In this document: positions 24,577 through 33,675 of the stretch, one piece after another | Layout: each line of letters begins with the position of its first letter | How positions within the stretch are numbered: the stretch's first letter is position 1 | Source of the DNA: Ottowia testudinis | Lineage (GTDB): Bacteria; Pseudomonadota; Gammaproteobacteria; Burkholderiales; Burkholderiaceae_C | NCBI RefSeq assembly: GCF_017498525.1 | Contig: NZ_CP071796.1 | Coordinates: 2,046,001 to 2,110,000, forward strand | Length of the DNA: 64,000 nt | Direction: 5' to 3' | Position numbers and translations under genes: made by a program | The notes under the pieces: model-generated | Database searches by the model: none | What the model was told of the DNA's origin: nothing | The model's input: the letters and a program-made list of their open reading frames with translations, nothing else

Positions 24577-26688
24577 ATGACTGCTGAATATCGGCTGCAC
24601 GGCGACGTCGCCGTCATCACCCTCAACAACCCGCCCGTCAACGGCCTCGGCTACGACACCCGCGTGGGCATCACCAATGGGCTTGAAAAGGCCAACGCCG
24701 ATGCGGCAGTGAAAGCCATCGTGATCACGGGCGCCGGCAGGGCGTTTTCGGGCGGCGCCGATATCCGCGAATTCAACTCGCCCAAGGCGAGCCAAGAGCC
24801 CAATCTGCTGAGCGTGATCGGCGCGATCGAACACTCGGCCAAGCCGGTGGTCGCCGCCATCCACAGCGTGTGCATGGGCGGCGGGCTGGAGCTGGCGCTG
24901 GGCGCGCACTACCGCGTGGCCGCGCCGGGCGCCAAGGTGGCGCTGCCCGAGGTCAAGCTGGGCCTGATCCCCGGCGCCGGCGGTACGGTGCGCCTGCCGC
25001 GCGCGCTGGGCGTGGAAACGGCGCTGAACATGATCGTGAGCGGCGAGCCGGTCAACAGCGAACTGCTGGCCGGCCTGCCTGAGCAGAAATTGTTCGACAA
25101 GATGGCCGCGTCGCCCGAGGCGCTGCTGGATGAAGCCGTGGCCCTGGCCAAGGAGATGGCCGCCAAGCACGCCGATGGCTCGCCCCTGCCGCTGGTGCGC
25201 AACTTGGCCGTCAAGCACCCCAACGGCGACGCGTACTTTCAGTTCGCGCGCAACATGGTCAAGGGCATGGTCAAGAACTTTCCGGCGCCGCTCAAGTGCG
25301 TGGATGCGGTGGAGAACGCCACCAAATACAAGTTCGACGAGGCACTGGCCAAGGAGCGCGAGATCTTCATCGCCCTGATGCAGACGCCCGAGAGCAAGTC
25401 GCTGCGCCACATCTTTGCCGCCGAGCGTGCGGCCAGCAAGATCGCCGACGTGGGCGACGACGTGAAGCCGCGCGAGGTGAAGAAAGTGGGCGTGATCGGT
25501 GCGGGCACCATGGGTGGCGGCATCGCCATGAACTTTCTCAACGCCGGCATTCCGGTGACGATTCTGGAGACCAAGCAGGAGGCGCTGGACCGGGGCCTGG
25601 CCACGATCCGCAAGAACTACGAGTCGCAGCTCAAGCGCGGCAAGTTGAAGCAGGACAAGTACGACCAGCGCATGGCCTTGCTCACGCCCACGCTGGCCTA
25701 CGACGACCTGAAAGACGCCGACCTGATCATCGAAGCCGTGTTCGAGGAAATGGGCGTCAAGGAACAGGTGTTCAAGAAGCTGGATGAAGTGGCCAAGCCC
25801 GGCGCCATTCTGGCCAGCAACACCTCCACGCTGGACGTCGACCAGATCGCCGCCTTCACCCAGCGCCCGCAGGACGTGGTCGGCATGCACTTCTTCAGCC
25901 CCGCCAACGTGATGAAGCTGCTGGAGGTGGTGCGCGGCAAGGCGACGGCCAAGGACGTGCTGGCCACCGTGATGCAGATCGCCAAGAAGATCAAGAAGAC
26001 GGCCGTGGTCTCGGGCGTGTGCGACGGCTTCATCGGCAACCGCATGATCGAGCGCTACAGCCAGCAGGCCGGCTTTCTGCTGGACGAAGGCGCCACGCCG
26101 CAGCAGGTGGACAAGGCGATGGAGAAGTTCGGCATGGCGATGGGGCCGTTCCGCATGGGCGATCTGGCGGGCAACGACATCGGCTGGGCGATCCGCAAGC
26201 GCCGCTACGTGGAAAAGCCCGACATGAAATACAGCAAGACCGCCGATCTGCTGTGCGAGCTGGGCCGCTTCGGCCAGAAGACGGGCGCCGGCTGGTACGA
26301 CTACCAGCCCGGCAAGCGCGACGCCATCCCGAGCAAGCTGGTCGAGGACATGATCGAGAAGCACCGCCAGGATCAAGGCATCACGCCGCGCAAGATCAGC
26401 GATCAGGAAATCGTCGACCGGCTGGTGTATGCGCTGGTCAACGAAGGCGCGCACATCCTCGAAGACGGCATTGCCAGCAAGGCCGGCGACATCGACATGG
26501 TGTACCTGACAGGCTATGGCTTCCCGATCTGGCGCGGCGGCCCGATGCAGTACGCCGACCAGGTGGGCCTGTTCAATGTGGCCGAGAGCATGAAGCGCTT
26601 TGCCAAGAATCCGCGCGACGATGCGGCGTTCTGGCAACCCGCGCCGCTGCTCGCCAAACTGGCCGCAGAGGGCAAGACTTTCAATTGA
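24577..26688 (+). CDS. Multifunctional enoyl-CoA hydratase/3-hydroxyacyl-CoA dehydrogenase (FadB/FadJ-like)
   Basis: 703 residues from ATG 24577 with GAGGAG 10 bases upstream. The N-terminal crotonase domain (1-190) has the oxyanion holes [15 protein letters not shown] and [16 protein letters not shown], and the acid/base region [18 protein letters not shown]. The NAD-binding domain begins at about 303 ([21 protein letters not shown]). The catalytic histidine is in [17 protein letters not shown], and two C-terminal 3HCDH domains follow with DGFIGNRM and [12 protein letters not shown]. It hydrates trans-2-enoyl-CoA and oxidises the 3-hydroxyacyl-CoA. The thiolase gene follows 58 bases later, with a palindromic repeat between. 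Confidence 0.95.
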   Translation: MTAEYRLHGDVAVITLNNPPVNGLGYDTRVGITNGLEKANADAAVKAIVITGAGRAFSGGADIREFNSPKASQEPNLLSVIGAIEHSAKPVVAAIHSVCMGGGLELALGAHYRVAAPGAKVALPEVKLGLIPGAGGTVRLPRALGVETALNMIVSGEPVNSELLAGLPEQKLFDKMAASPEALLDEAVALAKEMAAKHADGSPLPLVRNLAVKHPNGDAYFQFARNMVKGMVKNFPAPLKCVDAVENATKYKFDEALAKEREIFIALMQTPESKSLRHIFAAERAASKIADVGDDVKPREVKKVGVIGAGTMGGGIAMNFLNAGIPVTILETKQEALDRGLATIRKNYESQLKRGKLKQDKYDQRMALLTPTLAYDDLKDADLIIEAVFEEMGVKEQVFKKLDEVAKPGAILASNTSTLDVDQIAAFTQRPQDVVGMHFFSPANVMKLLEVVRGKATAKDVLATVMQIAKKIKKTAVVSGVCDGFIGNRMIERYSQQAGFLLDEGATPQQVDKAMEKFGMAMGPFRMGDLAGNDIGWAIRKRRYVEKPDMKYSKTADLLCELGRFGQKTGAGWYDYQPGKRDAIPSKLVEDMIEKHRQDQGITPRKISDQEIVDRLVYALVNEGAHILEDGIASKAGDIDMVYLTGYGFPIWRGGPMQYADQVGLFNVAESMKRFAKNPRDDAAFWQPAPLLAKLAAEGKTFN

Positions 26689-26689
26689 T

Positions 26690-26736
26690 TTTGGCCGTTT
26701 GCGCTTACCAGTCAAGCGCGAGCAGCTATTGAATAA
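26690..26736. repeat. Dispersed palindromic repeat before the thiolase
   Basis: TTTGCGCTTACCAGTCAAGCGCGAGCAGCTATTG lies between the FadB-like stop and the thiolase Shine-Dalgarno (AAGGAG). It is positioned to form a hairpin in the mRNA just before translation of the thiolase. Confidence 0.8.
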
Positions 26737-26746
26737 GGAGCAAACC

Positions 26747-27922
26747 ATGACTTCCGCCGTGATCGTTTCCACCGCCCGCACGCCGCTTGCCAAGAGCTGG
26801 AAAGGCGCCTTCAACATGACCCATGGCGCCACGCTGGGCGGCCATGCCGTCAAGCACGCCATTGAGCGCGCCGGCATCGACTTTGCCGCCGTCGACGACG
26901 TCATCATGGGTTGCGCCAACCCCGAAGGCGCGACGGGCGCCAACATCGGCCGCCAGATCGCGCTGATGGCCGGCTGCCCCGTCACCACCTCAGGCATGAC
27001 TGTCAACCGCTTCTGCTCGTCGGGCCTGCAAACCATCGCCCTGGCCGCGCAGCGCGTCATTGCCGGCGAGGCCGATGTGTTCGTGGCTGGCGGCGTGGAA
27101 AGCATCTCGTGCGTGCAGCAGGAGATGAACACGCACATGATGAAAGACCCGGCTCTCGAAGCCAAGGTGCCCGCCATCTACTGGAGCATGCTGCAGACGG
27201 CGGAACAGGTGGCTCAGCGTTACAACATCGGCCGCGACGTGATGGACGAATACGGCGCCGCCAGCCAGCAGAAAGCCTGCGCCGCGCAGGCCGAAGGGCG
27301 CTTCGACGACGAGATCGCGCCCATCACCGTGACCGCCGGTGTGGCCGACCCCGTGATGGGCCTGCGCACCAGGGAAGTCACCGTCTCCAAGGACGAAGGC
27401 ACGCGGGAAGGCACCACCAAGGAAGGGATCAGCGGCATCAAACCCGCGCTGCCCGGCGGCCTGATCACGGCCGGCAACGCCAGCCAGTTCAGCGACGGCG
27501 CCGGCGCCTGCGTGGTGGTGAGCGAAGCCTATGCCAGCAAGCACAACCTCAAGCCCCTGGGCCGCTTCCTCGGCTTTGCCGTCGCCGGCTGCGAGCCCGA
27601 CGAAATGGGCATTGGCCCCGTGTTCGCCGTGCCCAAGGTGCTGGCCAAACTGGGCCTGAAAGTCAGCGACATCGACCTGTGGGAGCTGAACGAAGCTTTC
27701 GCCGTGCAGGTGATCTACTGCCGCGACAAGCTGGGCATCCCCAATGACCGGTTGAACGTGAACGGCGGCGCGATTGCGCTGGGCCACCCCTACGGTGTGA
27801 GCGGCCAGCGGCTGACGGGCCACGCCCTCATCGAAGGCAAGCGCCGTGGCGCCAAGCGCGTTGGCGTGACCATGTGCATTGGCGGCGGCATGGGCGCGGC
27901 GGGCATCTTCGAAGTGCTTTAA
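26747..27922 (+). CDS. Acetyl-CoA acyltransferase (thiolase)
   Basis: 391 residues, AAGGAG 8 bases upstream. The last enzyme of beta-oxidation, it splits 3-ketoacyl-CoA with CoA. The nucleophile Cys90 ([10 protein letters not shown]), His347 (GHPYGVSG) and acid/base Cys377 ([10 protein letters not shown]) are all present, along with NEAFAVQ and [12 protein letters not shown]. It is co-directional with the FadB-like gene and likely its operon partner. Its TAA stop codon (27920-27922) is also the target duplication of the IS element that starts at 27923, so the coding region is intact but any natural 3' terminator has been displaced. Confidence 0.95.
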   Translation: MTSAVIVSTARTPLAKSWKGAFNMTHGATLGGHAVKHAIERAGIDFAAVDDVIMGCANPEGATGANIGRQIALMAGCPVTTSGMTVNRFCSSGLQTIALAAQRVIAGEADVFVAGGVESISCVQQEMNTHMMKDPALEAKVPAIYWSMLQTAEQVAQRYNIGRDVMDEYGAASQQKACAAQAEGRFDDEIAPITVTAGVADPVMGLRTREVTVSKDEGTREGTTKEGISGIKPALPGGLITAGNASQFSDGAGACVVVSEAYASKHNLKPLGRFLGFAVAGCEPDEMGIGPVFAVPKVLAKLGLKVSDIDLWELNEAFAVQVIYCRDKLGIPNDRLNVNGGAIALGHPYGVSGQRLTGHALIEGKRRGAKRVGVTMCIGGGMGAAGIFEVL

Positions 27923-28792
27923 GAGCGGCTAACAAAACCGTTCAAGATTGCGAACGCAGATGACAGAGCAAGCCAGACTGAGCAGAGCCAGATGAATGTC
28001 AATACGACGCTCAAAGCGGGTACGCAGCTTGCCAAAGGCAGCCAGCCAGGCATGAGTGCGCTCGACAACCCATCGATGACGGCCCAGCCTGTCATTGCGT
28101 TCAACGCCTTTACGGGCAATGCGATTGCAAATACCGAGCCGCTTGAGATCGGCCCGGCAGGGCACAGAGTCGCAGCGCTTGTACGCATGCAGCTTGTCCG
28201 GCCAGTGGCGCGGCCGGCCAGGTTTGCCGCGCACCACAGGCAAGGCGTCAATCAGCTCCTCGAAGACTACCGAGTCATGGCGGTTGGCCCCGGTGACGCA
28301 AAAGATCAAGGGGATGCCCCGGCGGTCTGTGATGATGTGGCGCTTGCTGCCAAGCTTGCCCCGGTCGGTCGGGTTGGCCCCCGTGTGCGGGCCCCGGGGC
28401 TGGCTACGCTGGCCCCATCGATGCTGGCGCGGCTGAAATCCAGTTTGCCAGCTCCTCGCAGTTCGGCCAACAGCGCCAGATGCAGACGGTGCCATACGCC
28501 AGCGGCCTGCCAGTCGCGCAGTCGTCTCCAGCAAGTCATGCCGCTGCCAAAGCCCAGCTCTTGGGGCAAATGCTCCCAAGGCGTGCCTGTGCGCAGTACA
28601 AACAGGATGCCATTCAAAGCCCTTTCATCGCTGAGTCGGGGCCGGCCTCCTTTGGCACAAGGCTTGACTGCGGGCAACAGCGGCTCAATCCTTTTGAACA
28701 GAGCCGTGCTGATCTCTTTGTTCCTGTTCTTGCCCATGCCCCATCAAACGCATACCGTGCAACGGGCGATGACAGGCTTTTGTTAGCCGCTC
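27923..28792 (-). mobile_element. IS5-family insertion sequence (870 bp)
   Basis: Terminal inverted repeats are GAGCGGCTAACAAAA at both ends (15 identical bases), flanked by the direct repeat TAA (27920-27922 and 28793-28795). This 3-bp TNA-type duplication is usual for the IS1031/IS427-like groups of IS5. It carries one transposase gene split over two frames on the minus strand. The transposase stop codon lies within the left repeat. Confidence 0.92.
27929..28737 (-). pseudogene. IS5-family transposase, two overlapping frames
   Basis: Frame A starts at ATG 28737 (MGKNRNKEISTALFKRIEPLLP) and contains the DUF4096-type N-terminus with RLSDERALNGILFVLRTGTPW and SIDGASVASP. Frame B continues in the -1 frame with RGPHTGANPTDRGKLGSKRHI, the DDE region (ITDRRGIPLIFCVTGANRHDS, ALPVV) and the end RRWVVERTHAWLAAFGKLRTRFERR. 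The switch must occur near 28392-28398, at a run read as agc-ccc-ggg. A programmed -1 shift, as in some IS5 groups, or a lost base are both possible. The catalytic residues lie in frame B, so activity depends on the shift. Confidence 0.88.
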
Positions 28793-28833
28793 TAAGTGGG
28801 TGGCACGCACTTGGCTGGGCAAAGCCGCCCGGC

Positions 28834-29229
28834 TCAGTGCGTCCAATCCTCAAACGGCATGTCGACCAGATTCACGAACGCCTGATCGTTGGACACCAGA
28901 ATCAGGCCCAGCGATTTGGCGTGCGCCGCAATCAGCGCATCGTGTGCTGCAAGGCTGCGGCCTTGCCTTTCAAGGCTGTTGCGAAACTGTGCGTACACAA
29001 TCGCTTCCTCGTGCCGCCACGGCATGATCGGAATGCTTGCCAGAAATTCGTAAATCAGGCTTTGCAAGCGGTGCGCGCCGCGATGCTTTTCCAGGCCATA
29101 TCGCAATTCAGCCTCCGTGACCGCCGAGATACACAAATGGCCGGCCGGCATTGACGCCACCCGTCTGGACACGCTGGGGTGCGCCCGGACCAGATGGCTC
29201 ACCACATTCGTGCCGAGCATGTAGCGCAT
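28834..29229 (-). CDS. vapC: VapC-type PIN-domain toxin with first catalytic Asp replaced
   Basis: 131 residues from ATG 29229 (GTG 29232 also possible), overlapping the antitoxin stop. VapC toxins are Mg-dependent ribonucleases that cut tRNA or rRNA. The PIN fold is complete: start MRYMLGTNVVSHLV, TEAELRYGL (Glu41), AAHDALIAAHA (Asp97), VSNDQAF (Asp115). The family start is MLDTN; here residue 6 is Gly (GGC for GAC), so one of the metal-binding acids is missing and activity is doubtful. It could be a neutralised toxin kept as a DNA-binding partner of the antitoxin. Confidence 0.93.
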   Translation of the reverse strand: MRYMLGTNVVSHLVRAHPSVSRRVASMPAGHLCISAVTEAELRYGLEKHRGAHRLQSLIYEFLASIPIMPWRHEEAIVYAQFRNSLERQGRSLAAHDALIAAHAKSLGLILVSNDQAFVNLVDMPFEDWTH

Positions 29230-29492
29230 CACTCTTGCCAGCCTGCAAACGGGTCGCGCAAATCGTCAGCCACGTGCCGCTCGTCCGGGCTCAAAAAATC
29301 CTGGGGCACATCCACGCCTTCACGGAGCAACTCAAAAAAACGATCCAGCGACGCAGGCTTGCGGGACAGGATCACGTCTCCCGTGCTCGCGTCACGTCGG
29401 ATGTACACCTCGGTTTCTTCAAAACGAAATTCGCGGGGCAATCGAACGGCTTGGCTGCGGCCATTGGTGAACAGCTTGGCGGTCTGCATCAT
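29229..29492 (-). CDS. vapB: VapB-type antitoxin
   Basis: 87 residues; ATG 29492 or 29489, with GAGG upstream. The N-terminal SpoVT/AbrB-like DNA-binding fold (AKLFTNGRSQAVRLPREFRF, EVYIRRDASTGDVILSRKP) is followed by a C-terminal arm (FFELLREGVDVPQDFL) that would fill the toxin active site. Gene order antitoxin-toxin with overlapping stop/start is standard for vapBC. It likely autoregulates its own promoter just upstream (AT-rich stretch 29500-29530). Confidence 0.93.
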   Translation of the reverse strand: MMQTAKLFTNGRSQAVRLPREFRFEETEVYIRRDASTGDVILSRKPASLDRFFELLREGVDVPQDFLSPDERHVADDLRDPFAGWQE

Positions 29493-29595
29493 GGGCACCT
29501 CTAGTTTTGTGATATACCAAAGTATAGATCGCGCGTTGCCATGCGCTGATTCTGACCACTGCATCCTCGCGCCACCGGTGCATAGTCCATTCCTT

Positions 29596-29898
29596 TCAGG
29601 TGGCAAACAAACGGTACAGCGCATCAATCGACTCCGGTCCGTAGCCCACTGAGCCCACAGGCACCGCGCCAGCCACCGCTTCCAGCACCGCATGGGCGCC
29701 TTTCGGTCCAAAGCCGCCGCACAGTTCGATCAACTGAACCCCGTCCTTGAGCAGCGCGCGGGCCGCCTCCGGACCGTCTTCCGGCGCCGAGATGCCCACC
29801 ACGATCATTTCAAACGCTGACGAGCGCATTACCTGTCGGTTGACCACAGGGCTCAAGCCTTTACCGGTGACGATGAATCCAAAACGCGTGAGCGCCAT
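29596..29898 (-). CDS. DUF6506 family protein
   Basis: 100 residues from ATG 29898 with AAGGA upstream. The body matches the small DUF6506 family: GFIVTGKGLSP, FEMIVVGI and the characteristic DGVQLIELCGGFGPKGAHAVLEAV. It is a compact alpha/beta cytoplasmic protein; its function is unknown. It is divergently arranged with a LysR regulator 111 bases away, the usual layout of a regulator and its target. Confidence 0.75.
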   Translation of the reverse strand: MALTRFGFIVTGKGLSPVVNRQVMRSSAFEMIVVGISAPEDGPEAARALLKDGVQLIELCGGFGPKGAHAVLEAVAGAVPVGSVGYGPESIDALYRLFAT

Positions 29899-30009
29899 GA
29901 TGATTTCCTTGCACGGAAGTTGATGAGGCCGGTATGCTGCGATGCCCCAAACAGTCTGTCCACGTCTGTTGAAGGCGGATAACAGTCGAAAAACGTCCAT
30001 TCACCCCTC

Positions 30010-30924
30010 ATGCTTGACTTGCAGCAACTGCGCTATTTCGTCACTGTGGCGCGCACGCAGAGCATTGCGCGCGCCGCTGATCAACTGCACATCTCCCAGT
30101 CGCCCCTGAGCCGCCAGATACTGGCGCTGGAGGCGCGACTGGGGCTGCGGTTGTTTGAGCGTGAGGGCAAACGGCTCAGGATCACCGCCGTCGGGGTGGC
30201 CTACACCATGCGATGCCAAGCCTTGCTTGATCATGCGTCGCAGTTGGAGCAGCACGCCCGGCAGGAGGCGCTGGGGCTGGCGGGTGAACTTCGTGTGGCC
30301 TACGTGGAAAGCGCGGCCTACTGTGGCGTGCTGCAGCGCGCGGTCCTGCGTTTTCAAGAGGCAGCGCCCCAGGCGCAACTGCACTTGCTGTCGATGCGCA
30401 CCGAAGCGCAGTGGGACGCGCTGGAGCATGGCGATGTGGATGTCGCACTCGCGCACCGCGCCTGTCTTCCCGGCCGGCACGTCGTCAGTCGCTGCGTGTG
30501 GCGCGAGCCGTTCTGGCTCGCCCTGCCTGCTGACCATCGGCTGGCGTCTGAACCGGTGCTGCGCAGCGGTCACCTGCGCAAGGAGCGGTTCGTTTTTGTC
30601 TCCAAAGTTGCTTCACCGGTGGGGTATGAGGCGCTGCGCAACGCATGCAAGGCTGCGGGTTTCAACCCCCTCATCGCCCACGAGGTGAGCGATCCGCAAG
30701 TGGCGTTGTCGTTTGTCGCGCAAGGGCTGGGGGTGGCGTTGGTACAGCACAGCCTGCACGTTCAGCTGCCGCCCGGGGTTATCGCGCGCCCGCTTCCGCA
30801 GCGATTCGCGCTGATGCTGGAGGTGTTTGCTGCTACGGCTGAGCAGCCCACCCAATTGGCGACGCGCTTCATGGCGTGCTTACCCGCCACGCCCGAGCAG
30901 CAAGATGCCATGGCACCTGCGTGA
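30010..30924 (+). CDS. LysR-family transcriptional regulator
   Basis: 304 residues. The N-terminal winged helix-turn-helix reads MLDLQQLRYFVTVARTQSIARAADQLHISQSPLSRQILALEARLGLRLFER, split here only for reading. The C-terminal effector domain is of the LysR substrate type, with ELRVAYVESAAYCGVL and a proline-led ligand pocket. It probably controls the divergent DUF6506 gene; the shared 111-bp region would hold its operator, but no clear T-N11-A box was picked out with confidence. Confidence 0.93.
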   Translation: MLDLQQLRYFVTVARTQSIARAADQLHISQSPLSRQILALEARLGLRLFEREGKRLRITAVGVAYTMRCQALLDHASQLEQHARQEALGLAGELRVAYVESAAYCGVLQRAVLRFQEAAPQAQLHLLSMRTEAQWDALEHGDVDVALAHRACLPGRHVVSRCVWREPFWLALPADHRLASEPVLRSGHLRKERFVFVSKVASPVGYEALRNACKAAGFNPLIAHEVSDPQVALSFVAQGLGVALVQHSLHVQLPPGVIARPLPQRFALMLEVFAATAEQPTQLATRFMACLPATPEQQDAMAPA

Positions 30925-30994
30925 CGCGGCAGCAAAGAGCTAGCCTGCACAATAAGCCACACCTCTGCCGTTGCACTACTGAATGCAGTTGCCC

Positions 30995-32830
30995 ATGACC
31001 CTGCGCTCCACGCTCGACTTCCTGCTGCACGACTGGCTGAAAGCCGAAGCGCTCACCCAGCGCCCGCGCTTTGCCGAGCATTCGCGCCAGACGTTTGACG
31101 CCGTGCTCGATACCTGCGAACGAATCGCGCGCGAGAAGTACGCGCCGTTCAATCGCTTGGTCGATACCGAAGAGCCGCGCACCGAAACCGTGCCGGACGG
31201 CAGCCTGCGCGTGGTGCTGCCGCGGGCCACGCACGATGCACGCGCCGCCTATGCCGAATCCGGCATGCTGGCCGCCGCTCAGGACTACGAGCATGGCGGC
31301 ATGCAACTGCCGTATCTGGTGGAGGCAGCGGCCAATGCGTTTTTTGGCAAGGCGTCGATCAGCATCGGCTCCAGCCTGCTCACGGTGGGCAACGCCAACC
31401 TGCTGATGGTGCACGGCACCGACTTGCAAAAGCAGGTGTTTGCCGCCAACCAGTTCAACGGCCGCTGGGCCGGCACCATGTGCCTGTCGGAGCCGCAGGC
31501 CGGATCGTCCCTGAGCGATATCACCACTCGCGCCACGCTGGAGGACCCGAACGATCCGCTGGGGCCGCGCTACCGCCTGCGCGGCAACAAGATGTGGATC
31601 TCCTCCGGCGAGCACGAACTGACCGAAAACATCGTGCACCTGGTGCTGGCCAAGATTCCGGGTCCAGACGGCAAGCTGATTCCGGGCGTGAAGGGCATTT
31701 CGCTCTTCATCGTGCCCAAGAAGCTGGTCGATGCGCAAGGCCAGCTCACCGGCGTGCGCAACGACGTGGCGCTGGCCGGCCTGAACCACAAGCTCGGCTG
31801 GCGCGGCACCACCAACACGCTGCTGAACTTTGGAGAAGGGCAGTTCAAGGTCGATGGCCAAGCCGGCGCCGTCGGCTATCTGATCGGCGAGCCGCACCAG
31901 GGTCTGCGCTGCATGTTCCACATGATGAACGAGGCGCGCATCGCCATCGGCATGGCGGCGACCATGCTGGGGCTGGCGGGCTACGAGGCCTCGTTGGAGT
32001 ACGCCAAGACCCGCACCCAGGGTCGGCCCGTGGGCGCGGCGGGCAAAGACCCCAACCAGCCGCCCGTGCGCCTGATTGAGCACGCCGACATCAAGCGCAT
32101 GCTGCTGGCGCAAAAGGCTTATTGCGAAGGCGCGCTGGCTTTGCTGCTGTACTGCGCCAAGCTGGTCGATGAACAGCACACCGCCGACGAAGCAGCCGCC
32201 GACGAGGCGCGCTTGCTACTGGAAGTGCTGACCCCCGTCGCCAAAAGCTGGCCCAGCGAAAACTGCCTGGAAGCCAACTCGCTCGCCATCCAGATCCACG
32301 GCGGCTACGGCTACACGCGCGATTTCCCGGTGGAGCAGTACTGGCGCGACAACCGCCTGAACATGATCCACGAAGGCACGCACGGCATTCAGGCCATGGA
32401 CCTGCTGGGCCGCAAGGTGCTGATGGAAAACGGTCGCGGCCTGCAGTTGCTGGCCGGGCGCATCACGGCCACCATCGAGCGCGCCAGCCAGCAAGCGGCA
32501 TTGGTTGAGCACGCCAAGGCGCTGGCGAAGTCGCTCGGCCGTGTGGGCGCCGTCACCCAGGCCGCCTGGGCCACCGGCAACCCGACCGAAGCGCTGGCCA
32601 ACGCCGTGCCCTACATGCAGGCCTTTGGCCACGTGGTGATCGCCTGGACGTGGCTGGAACTGGCCTTGGTCGCCACGGCGGACGCTTCAAAAAATGAAGC
32701 AAACCTGCAAGGCGTGCTGCCGGCCACCACCTATTTCTTCCATTACGAACTGCCCAAGATTGATGCCTGGCTGCGCGTGGTGGAATCGCGCGACATGACG
32801 TGTGCCAACATGCCGGAAGCGGCGTTCTGA
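30995..32830 (+). CDS. Acyl-CoA dehydrogenase, DmdC-like large subclass
   Basis: 611 residues from ATG 30995 (ATG 30983 is possible; homologues begin MTLRSTLDFLL). The protein is longer than classical acyl-CoA dehydrogenases (about 380) because of a C-terminal domain. The FAD/substrate region contains MCLSEPQAGSSLSDITTRA and MWISSGEHELTENIVHLVLAKI; the helical core has GEPHQGLRCMFHMMNEARI and IQIHGGYGYTRDFPVEQYWRDNRLNMIHEGTHGIQAMDLLGRK. This subclass includes 3-methylmercaptopropionyl-CoA dehydrogenase and long-chain enzymes; the substrate is not resolved. It is the first gene of a co-directional catabolic run. Confidence 0.93.
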   Translation: MTLRSTLDFLLHDWLKAEALTQRPRFAEHSRQTFDAVLDTCERIAREKYAPFNRLVDTEEPRTETVPDGSLRVVLPRATHDARAAYAESGMLAAAQDYEHGGMQLPYLVEAAANAFFGKASISIGSSLLTVGNANLLMVHGTDLQKQVFAANQFNGRWAGTMCLSEPQAGSSLSDITTRATLEDPNDPLGPRYRLRGNKMWISSGEHELTENIVHLVLAKIPGPDGKLIPGVKGISLFIVPKKLVDAQGQLTGVRNDVALAGLNHKLGWRGTTNTLLNFGEGQFKVDGQAGAVGYLIGEPHQGLRCMFHMMNEARIAIGMAATMLGLAGYEASLEYAKTRTQGRPVGAAGKDPNQPPVRLIEHADIKRMLLAQKAYCEGALALLLYCAKLVDEQHTADEAAADEARLLLEVLTPVAKSWPSENCLEANSLAIQIHGGYGYTRDFPVEQYWRDNRLNMIHEGTHGIQAMDLLGRKVLMENGRGLQLLAGRITATIERASQQAALVEHAKALAKSLGRVGAVTQAAWATGNPTEALANAVPYMQAFGHVVIAWTWLELALVATADASKNEANLQGVLPATTYFFHYELPKIDAWLRVVESRDMTCANMPEAAF

Positions 32831-32855
32831 ACCGCACAAAACCTGAGGAGACCCG

Positions 32856-33647
32856 ATGACCCGCACCGTCCAGCAACTGTTTGATCTGAAAGGCAAGACC
32901 GCTCTCGTCACCGGGGGCTCGCGCGGGCTGGGCCTACAGATGGCGCACGCGCTGGGCGAGGCCGGCGCGCGCATCATGCTCAGTTCGCGCAAGGCGGCTG
33001 ATCTGGAAGAAGCGGTGGCCGACTTGCAGGCCGCCGGCATCGACGCCCGCTGGATCGCCGCCGATTGCGCCATCGAGGCCGACATTCACCGCCTGGCCGA
33101 CGAAACGCTGGAGCGCATGGGCGACATCGACATCCTGGTCAACAACGCGGGTGCCGCCTGGGGCGCGCCAGCGGAGGACCACCCGCTGGACGCCTGGGAC
33201 AAAGTGATGAACCTGAACGTGCGCGGCTACTTTTTACTCAGCCAGCGCGTTGCCAAGAAAAGCATGATCTCGCGCAAGCAAGGCCGCATCATCAACATCG
33301 CCAGCATCGCCGGGCTGGGAGGCAACCCGCCGGAGATGCAGACCATTGCCTACAACACCAGCAAGGGCGCGGTTGTCAATTTCACGCGCGCGCTGGCCTG
33401 CGAATGGGGCAAGTACGGCATCACGGTGAATGCCATCTGCCCGGGCTTTTTCCCCAGCAAGATGACGCGCGGCACGCTGGAGGCGATGGGCGAGGAAAAA
33501 CTAGCCGCGCACGCCCCGCTCAAGCGCCTGGGCGATGACGAAGACCTGAAGGGCATCACGCTGCTGTACGCCAGCGACGCGGGCAAGCACATCACCGGCC
33601 AGTGGCTGGCGGTGGATGGCGGTGTGAGCGTGATCACGGGTGGGTGA
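32856..33647 (+). CDS. Short-chain dehydrogenase/reductase
   Basis: 263 residues with GAGGAG before ATG. The cofactor motif TGGSRGLG, the NNAG motif (DILVNNAGAAWG) and the catalytic Ser and Tyr-x3-Lys (NIASIAGLGG, IAYNTSKGAVV) are intact, and the C-terminus PGFFPSKMT...GQWLAVDGGVSV is typical. It resembles gluconate 5-dehydrogenase/3-oxoacyl reductase types. Position 26 bases after an acyl-CoA dehydrogenase suggests oxidation of a 3-hydroxyacyl intermediate or a related alcohol. Confidence 0.93.
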   Translation: MTRTVQQLFDLKGKTALVTGGSRGLGLQMAHALGEAGARIMLSSRKAADLEEAVADLQAAGIDARWIAADCAIEADIHRLADETLERMGDIDILVNNAGAAWGAPAEDHPLDAWDKVMNLNVRGYFLLSQRVAKKSMISRKQGRIINIASIAGLGGNPPEMQTIAYNTSKGAVVNFTRALACEWGKYGITVNAICPGFFPSKMTRGTLEAMGEEKLAAHAPLKRLGDDEDLKGITLLYASDAGKHITGQWLAVDGGVSVITGG

Positions 33648-33675
33648 TAGAAAGTAGCGCGCTTCAAAGTCCAAT

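Noticed and set aside
24571-27177. A long minus-strand open frame opposite the fadB-like and thiolase genes
   Set aside because: His/Arg/Gln-rich shadow translation with no family motifs, exactly opposite well-supported genes.
30995-32830. Firm assignment of DMSP/3-methylmercaptopropionate catabolism (dmdB/dmdC)
   Set aside because: The ligase and dehydrogenase fall in families that include Dmd enzymes, but no dmdA or dmdD is in the window and substrate residues cannot be judged here.
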